Origin: Chloroflexota bacterium | Lineage (GTDB): Bacteria; Chloroflexota; Anaerolineae; Anaerolineales; UBA4823 | Direction of reading: 5' to 3' | Assembly (NCBI GenBank): GCA_012516075.1 | Contig: JAAYXE010000089.1 | Coordinates: 1-49,185 of the forward strand | Length of the DNA: 49,185 bases | Shown here: positions 9,083 to 17,496 of the stretch, piece by piece | Layout: every line of letters starts with the position of its first letter | Numbering within the stretch: position 1 is the stretch's first letter | Program-made: the position numbers and the translations under genes | Notes under the pieces: generated by a model | The model's database searches: none | Told to the model about the DNA's origin: nothing | The model's input: only the letters and a program-made list of their open reading frames with translations

Positions 9083-9379
9083 ATGAATTATCGCAACCTG
9101 CAAGATGTACTCACTGTAGAATTCTGGAGAGAACTGCTGCAGGATCTCCGCCTTGTCCTGCCGCTGCTGCGTGATCCACGCGTTCCTACCACAGCCAAAT
9201 TGATCCCTGTCGGAGTGCTCTTCTATGTGCTCTCGCCGGTGGACCTGATTCCTGGCTGGCTGATTCCGTTTCTGGGTCAGCTCGATGATCTCGCTGTGAT
9301 CGTTCTCGGGCTGCGCTGGTTCATGCAGACCGTACCGCAAGAGATCGTAAACGAATACCGCGATCAACTGGGCATTTAA
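9083..9379 (+). CDS. DUF1232 (YkvA-like) small membrane protein
   Basis: This is a 98-aa protein with the DUF1232 core LRDPRVPTTAKLIPVGVLFY followed by VLSPVDLIPGWLIPFLGQLD, the highly conserved SP.DLIP and GQLDD segments of the family. Two short membrane-associated helices are expected. Family members are widespread and mostly uncharacterised. The start ATG 9083 lies after GAAAGGG. The gene sits alone between the murA operon and a GNAT gene 18 bases downstream, with which it may be co-transcribed. Confidence 0.85.
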   Translation: MNYRNLQDVLTVEFWRELLQDLRLVLPLLRDPRVPTTAKLIPVGVLFYVLSPVDLIPGWLIPFLGQLDDLAVIVLGLRWFMQTVPQEIVNEYRDQLGI

Positions 9380-9397
9380 CCTGAAGGGCCGGCTGCC

Positions 9398-9946
9398 ATG
9401 CCTGTAGAGATTGTGCGTCTCAGCCCTTCTCAGGTCCAGCAGTCGCAGCAGGACGTCCTTGACGCGTACCGCCAGGCTTTTGCGCTGCCCCCTTATGAGC
9501 GCATCGAAGCGGACGTCATAAGCTTCACCGATACCCTGCGCCGCCACAGCGCACGAGACGGCTTCCGCTTTGTAGCCGCAGTCGAAAGGCCGGCTGGTAA
9601 CCTGATCGGCTTTGCCTATGGTTACACCAGCCGGCCTGGTCAATGGTGGCATGATCGCGTCACAGCCGCCATGGAGCCGGAAATTGCCCGCCAGTGGCTC
9701 TCCGACGCATTTGAATTTGTGGAGCTTGCCGTCTGCCCCGAACATCACGGGCGCGGCTACGGCGGGCGATTGCACGACGCCCTGCTCGAGGGGCTGGCAC
9801 ACCGGACAGCCGTGCTTTCTACCATGCAGGCGGAAACCAGCGGGTTAATCCTTTACCGGCACCGGGGCTGGGTCACCCTGCTGGAGAATTTCCTCTTCCC
9901 GGGCCTGCAGCACCCCTATATCATCATGGGAAAAGCGTTAAAGTAA
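9398..9946 (+). CDS. GNAT-family N-acetyltransferase
   Basis: The 182-aa protein matches a single GNAT domain. FRFVAAVERPAGNLIGFAYG corresponds to the beta strands before motif A; FVELAVCPEHHGRGYGGRLH is motif A with the acetyl-CoA pyrophosphate loop (HGRGYGGRL, close to Q/RxxGxG/A); and LILYRHRGWVTLLENF is motif B. It would acetylate a small molecule or protein amine using acetyl-CoA. The substrate is not evident. It follows the DUF1232 gene by 18 bases, and its stop lies three bases from the stop of the convergent membrane-protein gene. Confidence 0.88.
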   Translation: MPVEIVRLSPSQVQQSQQDVLDAYRQAFALPPYERIEADVISFTDTLRRHSARDGFRFVAAVERPAGNLIGFAYGYTSRPGQWWHDRVTAAMEPEIARQWLSDAFEFVELAVCPEHHGRGYGGRLHDALLEGLAHRTAVLSTMQAETSGLILYRHRGWVTLLENFLFPGLQHPYIIMGKALK

Positions 9947-9949
9947 GGC

Positions 9950-10297
9950 TCAATCGCCTGATGCCCGCTTCCGGCGGGTATTATTTTCGATCTCGACGAT
10001 GGCTTCGATGGCTACAGCAATAGCGCGCAGCACCAGGAAATAAAAGACCCCCTGAAACGGAATCGTCAGACGGGCGAGGAAATTGATCGTTCCCACTACG
10101 CCGCTGAACAGCGTCCCGCCCAGCGCTTCTGCCCAGAGAATGGCCCCAAATTGTGCCAGGTAAACCAGCAGCGCGATCCACGACAGGATGTTGGCGAAAT
10201 CTGCAATCTTCAGCATCGCGCTGCGGCTGAAAAACACCCCATCCTCTTCTTCAGCCTCATCATATACTTCCACGCGATCCAGTTCTCGTTCTTCCAT
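9950..10297 (-). CDS. Small membrane protein of unknown function
   Basis: This is a 115-aa protein with an acidic N-terminus (VEVYDEAEEEDGVFF), two hydrophobic segments (~34-58 IADFANILSWIALLVYLAQF and ~75-98 FQGVFYFLVLRAIAVAIEAI) and a basic tail (NNTRRKRASGD). The start is supported by AGGAGAAG just upstream of ATG 10297. No family was recognised with confidence. It could be an accessory membrane protein of the DUF4282 type, which has similar size and topology. Confidence 0.7.
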   Translation of the reverse strand: MEERELDRVEVYDEAEEEDGVFFSRSAMLKIADFANILSWIALLVYLAQFGAILWAEALGGTLFSGVVGTINFLARLTIPFQGVFYFLVLRAIAVAIEAIVEIENNTRRKRASGD

Positions 10298-10451
10298 GGT
10301 CTTCTCCTCTTGAATTTAATGTAGAGTGACATTCTACCTCACACCGCAACGGTTCGGCCTGAAATCACCCGTTCTGTACCAACGATCTTTCCACCGCTGT
10401 CTATCATCTCATCGCACGCGCTTTTCGCCCCCTGCTGTTTCGATCATGATC

Positions 10452-10493
10452 AAAAAAAACCAGCGGGTGGCGTCATGGCATCCACCCACTGGT
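10452..10493 (-). terminator. Intrinsic terminator downstream of the dienelactone-hydrolase-like gene
   Basis: On the minus strand a 12-bp stem (ACCAGTGGGTGG pairing with CCACCCGCTGGT, one G-T pair) around an 11-base loop is followed by a run of eight T. It lies about 105 bases past the stop at 10599. The rest of the 300-base gap 10298-10598 holds no other recognisable feature. Confidence 0.85.
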
Positions 10494-10598
10494 CAATTGC
10501 TACTTCACCGCATCCGGGATCGTCTGGCCCGTTTCGACTCACGAACCTCTGCAGCGCGCCCGGACGGTTTCTGCGATCTCCTCAGGGATCCCAACCGT

Positions 10599-11273
10599 TT
10601 ACATTCCCCCATAAACTTCTCCGGCCAGCTCCTTTTTCAAAAAGCGGATCGTCCGCTCCCAGGCCAGTTCGGCAGCCTGCTGGTTGTACTGCGGCCGGTC
10701 GGCTTCAAAGAACCAGTGGCGTGTGCCCGGGTAGGTGTATTCCTCCACGCTTCGCCCGCTGACGCGGATAATGTCCATCATCCGTTTTGCAGCCTCTGCC
10801 AGTTCGTGCTCGTCCACCTCGGCAAAATGCCCCTGGTATGCAGCTTTAGCGGTCACATACTGCGGATCCGCCATCCCGTAAAAGGTCACCACGGCAGAGA
10901 TCCCCTCCTCGAGCAGCAGCCCCCATGCGCCGCCCAGAGAGAAGCCTACCACTCCGATGCCGTCTCCCTCCACCAGAGGGTGTTCGCGCAGCATGTATAC
11001 AGCCGCAGTGATCAGGGTGTACACCCGGTCTCCATCCAGACGGTCCGAAAGTTCATCCGCCTCACGCATGGATTTCGCCGTCTGCCCGCCGTACAGGTCC
11101 GGCGCCAGCACCACGAATCCCTCCCGCGCCAGCCGGTCACAGACCTGCTTGAAAAACGGCGTCAACCCCCACCAGGCGTGCAGCACCAGCACCCCCGGCC
11201 CTCCGTCTGCCTCAGGCAGGGCCAGATAGCCGCGCCCGTACTCTTCAGGTGTCACTGGGATTTCAATATCCAT
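10599..11273 (-). CDS. Dienelactone hydrolase family protein (alpha/beta hydrolase)
   Basis: The 224-aa protein has the DLH pattern: VLVLHAWWGLTPFFKQVCDR near the N-terminus, APDLYGG, the nucleophile elbow GVVGFSLGGAWG, and a C-terminal GTRHWFFEAD giving the catalytic His. Classic dienelactone hydrolase has Cys at the elbow (GYCLGG); here it is Ser, as in many DLH-like esterases, so true dienelactone activity should not be assumed. The protein is soluble and cytoplasmic, without a signal peptide. The start ATG 11273 has AAGGAG upstream. It is transcribed alone and ends at a clear terminator. Confidence 0.88.
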   Translation of the reverse strand: MDIEIPVTPEEYGRGYLALPEADGGPGVLVLHAWWGLTPFFKQVCDRLAREGFVVLAPDLYGGQTAKSMREADELSDRLDGDRVYTLITAAVYMLREHPLVEGDGIGVVGFSLGGAWGLLLEEGISAVVTFYGMADPQYVTAKAAYQGHFAEVDEHELAEAAKRMMDIIRVSGRSVEEYTYPGTRHWFFEADRPQYNQQAAELAWERTIRFLKKELAGEVYGGM

Positions 11274-11991
11274 GTTGTCTCCTTTTCTCGATGCATTTTT
11301 CCAGGCTTGTGAGCAGGGGTGCGGTATGGTACAGCCCCGCCTTTTTTACACCGTCAGCGCTGCAGGCGCTGGCGTTTCCGGGCTGGTTATGCAGGTATGG
11401 GCCCTTTCGCATCTGGCAGGCTCGTTGAGCATCGGACCTTTGCGAAACGAAATCTCCGGGGGGATGCGGTTCGAAAGGCCAGAGTGATCACGTCATCAAG
11501 AGTAAGAAACCGGTCAGCCAGAAGCGGGAAGAACACCTGCTTGAACCCCGGCAGTCATTCGCCGGAGGGGACCTTTAAACTGCTGTTATGCTGGTGATTG
11601 CTCATGCGGTACTGCCTTCAGGGGATATATAAGAACCTTACCTCATCTTACAGGAAAAATCCAGCCCCAACAAGTACCCATTTTTCACTTCGCTGTATCC
11701 CACAGACGGAGTTATCGTATGATGATATGACACCACTATATGCGCTCCCCCCTTCTTGACGGCGGGTATGTGGCGCGGTAAGATGCGTAATCTATCATTT
11801 TCCATCAACATGCATCCCCGTCGACCGCTGCATCCCGGCGGACAATGGTGCTTACAGGCGAAGTTCCAGCCCCAAAAACCGTCGCAGCTTTCAAAACCTG
11901 ACGACAATCACACCGATCTCGCCTGATCGATTCTCACAGCGGCATCATTGAAGTACCCTTCCAGGACGAAAGATACCTTTGAGAGGGCACC
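11274..11991. other. Gene-poor stretch of about 0.7 kb
   Basis: No convincing gene was found here. The longest frames are 89 codons on the minus strand (11638-11907) and 71-92 codons on the plus strand. They lack family signatures, and composition and codon use are unlike the neighbours. The stretch must hold the promoters of the flanking divergent genes. It could also be the remnant of a lost gene or an unrecognised small RNA; nothing further is visible. Confidence 0.4.
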
Positions 11992-13194
11992 TTGATCTTG
12001 CTTCACGAGCAGATCACCGGCTGTCGCGAAGGCTTCATTCGCGTTCGCGAGCTTGAGGATGATCTATCCACACAGTGGGGAGAGAAGCTGCCTTCCGAAC
12101 ATGATCTACAGGCGCAGCTTCACCGCTACCGGATGGCGCTCTGGCAGAAGCGCGAGGATGCCATCGAACAGCGCCACACCCTGCGCCTGATGGACTGGGA
12201 GCAGAACTTCGTCAGGCCAGCCGCTCAGGCTGCCAATCTGCGCTTCATAGCTGGCCTCGCCCTGTTAATGCTGGCCTGCTTGAGCTGCAGCATTCCATTT
12301 TTAGTGTTTCCCCTGCCCGGTGAACGCTGGCAAATCTACTGGATCCCGGCCGCTGCGCTGACCCTGGCCGGAGTCGCCGTTTTGATCTGGGGGATCGCCT
12401 TCCGGAAGAAAGCCGACCGCATGCGCCTGGGAGCCCCGCCCCGTCCGGGGCCGTTTCACCATCCTCAGCTCGGCTCAACCTCAGCATCACCGGTGGAACA
12501 GCCTGCGCCCAACCCGGGCCTGGAGCACGAATGGCTGCAGGCGCTGGATCACAAAGCCCGAACGTTGTACATCGAAATCCCGGACAGACTTGAAAAGCCC
12601 GGGATCGAAGCACTGGTTCAGACCCTGGCCGGGAATTTATCATCCGACCACCTGGGGCTGCGCAGAATCCTGCTGGGCCGCGGCCTGGAGACCGGCCTTA
12701 TCCTGCTCGGGCCAGAGGGGATCTGGATGCTGGAGAGTGTGCACTGGTCAGGACAGGTGCAGTGGGATGGGACGAACTGGAATCAGGAGACAGCCGGTGT
12801 ACAGCCTCCACACGTGACCTGGAAGCAGCAAGAGGAAGCGCTTGTCTCCCTCCTGCGGTCAGAACTGACCGGACTGACCTTTGAATGGGAGCAGATGGTG
12901 CGCGGCGGTCTGGCCTTCACCCATCCCGGCGTCAACCTGCAGCCGGATCCGGCCTTTCCACTGGACAGCGACGTTCCGCCTGGTTGGCTGCAGCGCATCC
13001 AGAATTCAGCCCCCCTGCCAGGCTTTACACTGGAAGTCCGCCTCCAGGTCGCAGATGCTCTGACCCGCCGCTCACGCAGTCTGCGGCAGGCAGCCTCCCC
13101 AGAACATGCGGAATATCCTGCCAGCCGGATCGCAGAAGAGGTTTACCACAGGCGGTTAAGTGCCCTGCAAGCTCGCTTCGGGAAGGTGGATTGA
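11992..13194 (+). CDS. Membrane protein with a degenerate NERD-like nuclease domain
   Basis: This 400-aa protein starts at a TTG with GAGAGGG four bases upstream. Residues ~1-80 are charged and helical (HRYRMALWQKREDAIEQRHT), residues ~84-103 and ~112-137 are transmembrane, and a Pro-rich linker follows. Residues ~200-300 resemble the NERD domain: LRRILLGRGLETGLILLGPEGI followed shortly by WMLESVHWSGQVQWDG. In typical NERD proteins the corresponding strand reads like VIEVKNYSG, where Glu and Lys are catalytic; here ES-V-H-WSG keeps the Glu but loses the Lys. It may therefore bind rather than cut nucleic acid. The call rests on pattern similarity only. It converges on the metallophosphoesterase gene. 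Confidence 0.62.
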   Translation: MILLHEQITGCREGFIRVRELEDDLSTQWGEKLPSEHDLQAQLHRYRMALWQKREDAIEQRHTLRLMDWEQNFVRPAAQAANLRFIAGLALLMLACLSCSIPFLVFPLPGERWQIYWIPAAALTLAGVAVLIWGIAFRKKADRMRLGAPPRPGPFHHPQLGSTSASPVEQPAPNPGLEHEWLQALDHKARTLYIEIPDRLEKPGIEALVQTLAGNLSSDHLGLRRILLGRGLETGLILLGPEGIWMLESVHWSGQVQWDGTNWNQETAGVQPPHVTWKQQEEALVSLLRSELTGLTFEWEQMVRGGLAFTHPGVNLQPDPAFPLDSDVPPGWLQRIQNSAPLPGFTLEVRLQVADALTRRSRSLRQAASPEHAEYPASRIAEEVYHRRLSALQARFGKVD

Positions 13195-13269
13195 TCATTT
13201 TTTGATGGTCAGTGGGGATTGGATAACGGCAGCCGCTGGGTCGTCCAGCGTAGTTGATCCTCCGGAATG

Positions 13270-13908
13270 TCAGCTGCGCCTGTCTAATTCGAGGACGGTC
13301 TCACGATAAGCGTACGTGTTGATCACACACGTGCGGCCGAAGCGGGTTTCATAGATGCTGTCGGGCCGGTAAAGATGCACATGGCCATGAAAATGGTAGG
13401 CGGGCTGGAAAATCTTCAGCAGCCAGCGAAAAGCCCGGATCCCCTGATGCGGGAGATCCGGACGGTCGTGGATACCAGATGGTGGAGCGTGGGTGACAAA
13501 AATATCCAGGAAGCGGCCAAAGCGCAGCCGGTTGACCAGCATACCGGGGACCAGGCTCAGCACATGGGCAAACATTTCACCCTGCGTGTACTGGTACAGC
13601 CCCGGACGGTAGCGCAGTGAGCCTTCTACCCCTGCCAGCAGCAGATCTTCATGCCTGACGACCCGGCGGTGCAGATCAAACCCTCCTGCGGGCCCGGTGC
13701 GCTGCCCCCAGGTGTAATACTCGACGGCTTTATCATGGTTCCCGCGCACAAAAAACAGCGGGACATTCAGGATATCCTGCACATACTCCAGGTAATAGTA
13801 TCCCAGATCACCGCATCCCAATACCAGATCGATATCAGTGAACCGTTTCCCCAGCTGTGGACTGTAGATAAACTCAACAACCTTATCGCTCAGCGAGAGC
13901 ACTTTCAT
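13270..13908 (-). CDS. Calcineurin-like metallophosphoesterase (first metal motif altered)
   Basis: The 212-aa protein carries four of the five metallophosphoesterase motifs: GCGDLG (Asp ligand), FFVRGNHDK (GNHD), VTHAPP and FHGHVH. The first motif, normally D-x-H near the N-terminus, reads LSLSDKV, so the first Asp is kept but the His is replaced by Val or Lys. The fold hydrolyses phosphomonoesters, phosphodiesters or nucleotides with two metal ions; the substrate is not evident. There is no signal peptide. A good promoter lies ~75 bases upstream, and the gene appears monocistronic. The ribosome site is weak. Confidence 0.85.
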   Translation of the reverse strand: MKVLSLSDKVVEFIYSPQLGKRFTDIDLVLGCGDLGYYYLEYVQDILNVPLFFVRGNHDKAVEYYTWGQRTGPAGGFDLHRRVVRHEDLLLAGVEGSLRYRPGLYQYTQGEMFAHVLSLVPGMLVNRLRFGRFLDIFVTHAPPSGIHDRPDLPHQGIRAFRWLLKIFQPAYHFHGHVHLYRPDSIYETRFGRTCVINTYAYRETVLELDRRS

Positions 13909-13982
13909 GAAAAACGGTCACCTTCTGGCTGGTACATATCCTCGCTATCCATTCCGGACGGGGGCAGCATCTTCACGGTCTG

Positions 13983-14011
13983 CTTATACCCTGATCGTCC
14001 GGGATTGTCAA
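13983..14011 (-). promoter_or_regulatory. Sigma-70-type promoter of the metallophosphoesterase gene
   Basis: On the minus strand TTGACA (14011-14006) and TATAAG (13988-13983) are separated by 17 bases, with transcription predicted to start near 13976 and a leader of about 68 bases. A short CCACC/GGTGG inverted repeat lies just upstream of the -35 box. Confidence 0.72.
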
Positions 14012-14079
14012 CTTACACCCCACCCACAGGTGGTCACTTTAAGGTGAGGGCGGCCCTTTTCAACCTGCCGGCGGCTGTT

Positions 14080-14868
14080 TCAGCTGCTCTCGTCCAGCCC
14101 CAGGTCCCGCTTTATGCGCGGGATCACTGCCCTGGCGGCCTGTGCTCCCCGCTCGATGATCTCCATCCTTTTTGAGAAGCGCATATAGGTCATGCGGTAC
14201 AGTTCCGGCACAATCAGACAGTCGGCCTGTGTCACTCCACTGCCAGCGCGCCGCACCAGAATTTCCAGCGCAGTAAAGCCCATGCCAAATGCTCCCCAGC
14301 GCGGGCGGATTGCGCTGGCAAAGATATCCACACCGATCACATAATCGGCCCCCATCTCCCGCAGCACCGAAACAGGGACGGTGTCAACCAGGCTGCCGTC
14401 ACCCAGGATGCGATTACCTATGCGCACAGGCGTGACGAAGCCGGGTACCGAACAGCTCGCCTGCACGGCCAGAGCCACGCGCCCGCTGCAGATCGGCACC
14501 GGATCCCCGCTGTCCAGGTCGGCAGTAACCGCGGCAAACGGGCGCACCAGGTCTTTGAATTCCAGCTCTCCGATCTCCTGCTCCAGCCGCCTGCGCAGCG
14601 GCTCGAAACTGACCAGGCCCTCCCGCGGCCATACCGGGCGGAGCAAATGCCACCACTGGATCTTCAAACCGATCTGTCGGATGCGCTCCAGCGGCAGGCC
14701 GGCGCTGTAGGCTGCCCCGATCATCGAACCGGCGCTGGTCCCAGCGACGAAGTCGATGGGGATCCCCTCTTCCTCCAGTACAGACAGCACCCCAATGTGC
14801 GCCAGGCCGCGCACCACACCACCTCCCAACGCCAATCCTACTTTTTTGCGTCTGTTCAACGTGCTCAT
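14080..14868 (-). CDS. Patatin-like phospholipase (RssA/NTE family)
   Basis: This 262-aa protein shows the patatin layout: the oxyanion loop GLALGGGVVRGLAHIG, the nucleophile elbow FVAGTSAGSMIGAAY with the catalytic Ser in GTSAGS, and the dyad Asp in LGDGSLVDTVPV. It would act as a serine lipase on phospholipids or acyl esters. There is no signal peptide, so it is probably cytoplasmic or peripheral. The start ATG 14868 has AGGAG upstream. It begins 13 bases after the stop of the iron alcohol dehydrogenase gene, so the two form an operon. A second patatin gene lies on the other strand at 16186. Confidence 0.92.
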   Translation of the reverse strand: MSTLNRRKKVGLALGGGVVRGLAHIGVLSVLEEEGIPIDFVAGTSAGSMIGAAYSAGLPLERIRQIGLKIQWWHLLRPVWPREGLVSFEPLRRRLEQEIGELEFKDLVRPFAAVTADLDSGDPVPICSGRVALAVQASCSVPGFVTPVRIGNRILGDGSLVDTVPVSVLREMGADYVIGVDIFASAIRPRWGAFGMGFTALEILVRRAGSGVTQADCLIVPELYRMTYMRFSKRMEIIERGAQAARAVIPRIKRDLGLDESS

Positions 14869-14881
14869 TAACGCTCCTGGT

Positions 14882-16048
14882 TCAAAAATCTACCGGACGG
14901 CCCACAAATGCATATTGGAACAGGCGGGCCATCTCATCCCGGTCAGGAATGCGGCGCGAAGTGATCAGCGATAAGTCCATCTCCACGCGCTCACAGAGCA
15001 TTTCCATCTGCGCATCCAGTATACCGGAGGAAATGCCAGCTTCCTGCAGCGAAAGGGGCAGGTTTATTCGCTGCATCAATTTACGCACCGCCTGCGCCAG
15101 TGCGTGGCCGGCCTCAGTTTCGTCACGGGCTGGCAGGCCGGCGGCGCGTGCCAGCTCCTGGTAGCGCCCGAACCCGCCGTTGGTGGTGAACTCAATGGTG
15201 TAGGGCAGGAAAAGCCCGGTCACCCGGCCGTGCGGCAGACGGAACACCGCGCCGGTGCTGTGGCCCAGTGCGTGGGCCAGGCCGATATGGCTGTTGGTCA
15301 TCCCCAGCGCAGCCATGGTCGCCGCGTTGGCCATTTTTTCACGCGCCTCAGGATCCTGAGCTCCCTGTTCGAATGCGCGCGGCAGGAATTCAAACACCAT
15401 CCGGGCAGCCTGCAGGCAGAACGCATCACTGAAATCGTTCGCCCATGTGCTGCTGAAACCTTCCACCGCGTGGGTGAGCACATCGATCCCGGTGTCGGCG
15501 GTCAGAGCGGGAGGCATGTCGCCGGAGAGGGCCGGGTCGACAACCGCGAAGTCTGCAATGAGCTCATAGGAGGCCATTTCAATCTTGCGGCAGTTTTGCT
15601 GGTCGGTGAGCACTGCCGCAGCCGTAACCTCTGCCCCGGAGCCGGCCGTGGTAGGGATGGTGATGAAGCGTGCCTTCGCCCGCAGCCCGAATTCTTCGAA
15701 CGGCGACACAGACTCCAGACTGACATCCGGGCGTTCATACTGAAACCAGGCCGCCTTGGCGGCATCCATGCTGGAACCGCCGCCCAGGCCGATCACCCAA
15801 TCCGGGCTGTAGTCCAGCATCTCCGCCGCGCAGCGCTGGACCGTCTCGAGACATGGATCAGGCTCCACTTCAGCAAATACACGCGTCTCCAGGCCAGCCT
15901 GGTTCAGGTAGCGGCACACTTCCTGGACGATCCCCAGGTTCACCATATTGGGATCAGTGACGATCATTGCCCGCCGGCCGGTTAAATCTGCCAGCCAGGA
16001 AAGGGCATCCTCCCCGAATATAACCCGCGAACTGCGAAAAAACCACAT
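14882..16048 (-). CDS. Iron-containing alcohol dehydrogenase (class III ADH)
   Basis: The 388-aa protein has the group III alcohol dehydrogenase pattern. The NAD(P) site reads VIGLGGGSSMDAAKAAW. The metal ligands lie in TGIDVLTHAVEGF (Asp and His) and in GLAHALGHSTGAVFRLPHG (two His). The enzyme interconverts alcohols and aldehydes or ketones with NAD(P)H; relatives include butanol, propanediol and lactaldehyde dehydrogenases. The start ATG 16048 is preceded by AAGGAT. It is the first gene of an operon with a patatin-like lipase. Given the neighbouring acyl-reductase-like gene, a fatty aldehyde or alcohol substrate is possible, but this is inference only. Confidence 0.92.
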   Translation of the reverse strand: MWFFRSSRVIFGEDALSWLADLTGRRAMIVTDPNMVNLGIVQEVCRYLNQAGLETRVFAEVEPDPCLETVQRCAAEMLDYSPDWVIGLGGGSSMDAAKAAWFQYERPDVSLESVSPFEEFGLRAKARFITIPTTAGSGAEVTAAAVLTDQQNCRKIEMASYELIADFAVVDPALSGDMPPALTADTGIDVLTHAVEGFSSTWANDFSDAFCLQAARMVFEFLPRAFEQGAQDPEAREKMANAATMAALGMTNSHIGLAHALGHSTGAVFRLPHGRVTGLFLPYTIEFTTNGGFGRYQELARAAGLPARDETEAGHALAQAVRKLMQRINLPLSLQEAGISSGILDAQMEMLCERVEMDLSLITSRRIPDRDEMARLFQYAFVGRPVDF

Positions 16049-16083
16049 GTGATCATCCTTCTGTTCAAGACCGATTCTTCACA

Positions 16084-16112
16084 TTGACACAGTCGGCGTG
16101 AAATGCTATAGT
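16084..16112 (+). promoter_or_regulatory. Strong sigma-70-type promoter of the second patatin gene
   Basis: TTGACA (16084-16089), 17 bases, then TATAGT (16107-16112) with an extended -10 (TGC before it). Predicted start near 16119 and a leader of ~67 bases to the ATG at 16186. It lies only ~36 bases from the start of the divergent alcohol dehydrogenase gene, so both could be controlled from the same site. Confidence 0.8.
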
Positions 16113-16185
16113 GCAGTTACATCCAGGCACTGGGCTGATGCCTGACGGTGCCGGCTGTTTCCAATGCTGCAAGGGGAGAGAAATA

Positions 16186-17457
16186 ATGAGCCAGCAAGTT
16201 TCCACAAAAACAGCACTAGTCCTGGCAGGTGGGGGATTGACCGGTGCAGTCTATGAGATCGGCGCGCTGCGCGCCATCGACGATCTGCTGGTGGACCGTA
16301 CGGTCAACGATTTTGATATTTATGTAGGCACGAGCGCCGGTTCTCTGGTCTCCGCCTTCCTGGCAAACGGGATGCGCCCTCACGAAATGATGGAAGTTGT
16401 CGCAGGGGAGGGTGCAAACGGCAGTCTAATGAGCCGTAACCATATTTTCAACCTTAACCGGTCAGAGATTGTGAAATCACTGCTGCGGCTGCCGCTGAAA
16501 GCTGCCGGGGTCGGGCTGCATTACCTGCGCCACCTGGACGAAATTACGCTGCTCGACCTGCTCTGGTCTCTGACCGGAATGCTGCCAGAAGGTCTGTACG
16601 ATTCTCTGGCGCTGGAACGGTTCGTCCGCAGGCAGATGGAACTGCTCGGGTACAGCAACCGCTTTACAGACGTACCGAGCAACCTGCATATCATCGCCAC
16701 CGACCTGGATACCGGTGAGCGCGTGGTGTTTGATGCACGCTCTAATTCTCATGTGCCGGTTTCACTGGCTGTTGCGGCCTCGTCTGCACTGCCGGTGGTG
16801 TTTAAGCCAGTGCGCATCGGAAACCGTGCGTATGTGGATGGAGGCTTACGAGGCACCGCCAGCCTGGATCTGGCCATCGAACAGGGTGCCAATCTGGTCA
16901 TCTGTATCAATTCCCTGGTTCCCTATCACAACCTCCGCCAGGAGGCAGCCGGCCAGAGCCTGGACCAGTCACAGATCAGCAGCCGGGGTTTTCAGGCCAT
17001 CGCCAATCAGGCCCTCCGCATCATGACCCAATCAGGCCTGTACTATCACATCAAGCAGCTGCGCCGCCTGCACCCTCACGTGGATATCATCCTGATCGAA
17101 CCCCGTCCGGACGACTTTCATATGTTTTCATACAACATCATGACCTACTCCGCCCGGCTGGTGGTCGCCCGTCACGGGTTTGAATCGGTGACGCTGGATC
17201 TGGCTAAGGATTACCCCATCTACAAGCAGATCCTGGCCCGGCATGGCATCCCTATCAGCCGCCGCCTTGTGATCCAGGAGCTGAACCAGATCGCCGAATC
17301 CGGGTATGATTCAAAAGTAATTCAAAAGGTGCTCAGTGCCCGTTCTGCCGGCTGCGGCGAAAGCAGGGATACGCCGGTATGCCGCCTGGACCGGGCGCTG
17401 GCCGAACTGGAACTGGCTCTGGACGGGTGGAACAGCGCCCGGCAGCCTGAGATGTGA
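16186..17457 (+). CDS. Patatin-like phospholipase, longer type
   Basis: Starting at ATG 16186, after AGGGGAG, the product is 423 aa. It carries the glycine-rich oxyanion loop ALVLAGGGLTGAVYEIGALR, the nucleophile motif VGTSAGSLVSAFLANG and the dyad Asp in AYVDGGLRG. The region between nucleophile and Asp is longer than in the RssA-type neighbour, and the C-terminal ~130 residues (DYPIYKQILARHGIPISRRL onward) look like an extra helical domain. It should hydrolyse acyl esters of membrane or storage lipids. An in-frame extension to 16111 was rejected because it would overlap the promoter. It converges with the acyltransferase gene 40 bases downstream, so it borders the lipid operon. Confidence 0.9.
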   Translation: MSQQVSTKTALVLAGGGLTGAVYEIGALRAIDDLLVDRTVNDFDIYVGTSAGSLVSAFLANGMRPHEMMEVVAGEGANGSLMSRNHIFNLNRSEIVKSLLRLPLKAAGVGLHYLRHLDEITLLDLLWSLTGMLPEGLYDSLALERFVRRQMELLGYSNRFTDVPSNLHIIATDLDTGERVVFDARSNSHVPVSLAVAASSALPVVFKPVRIGNRAYVDGGLRGTASLDLAIEQGANLVICINSLVPYHNLRQEAAGQSLDQSQISSRGFQAIANQALRIMTQSGLYYHIKQLRRLHPHVDIILIEPRPDDFHMFSYNIMTYSARLVVARHGFESVTLDLAKDYPIYKQILARHGIPISRRLVIQELNQIAESGYDSKVIQKVLSARSAGCGESRDTPVCRLDRALAELELALDGWNSARQPEM

Positions 17458-17496
17458 GCATCTGCCTGCCCACCATTACCGGTAGAGAGCCGGAGG

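Noticed and set aside
11638..11907. An 89-codon minus-strand frame in the gene-free stretch
   Set aside because: It has many Cys and His residues but no ordered motif, no ribosome site and atypical codon use.
15104..15985. A 293-codon plus-strand frame opposite the alcohol dehydrogenase
   Set aside because: The minus strand carries intact metal-ligand motifs; this frame has none.
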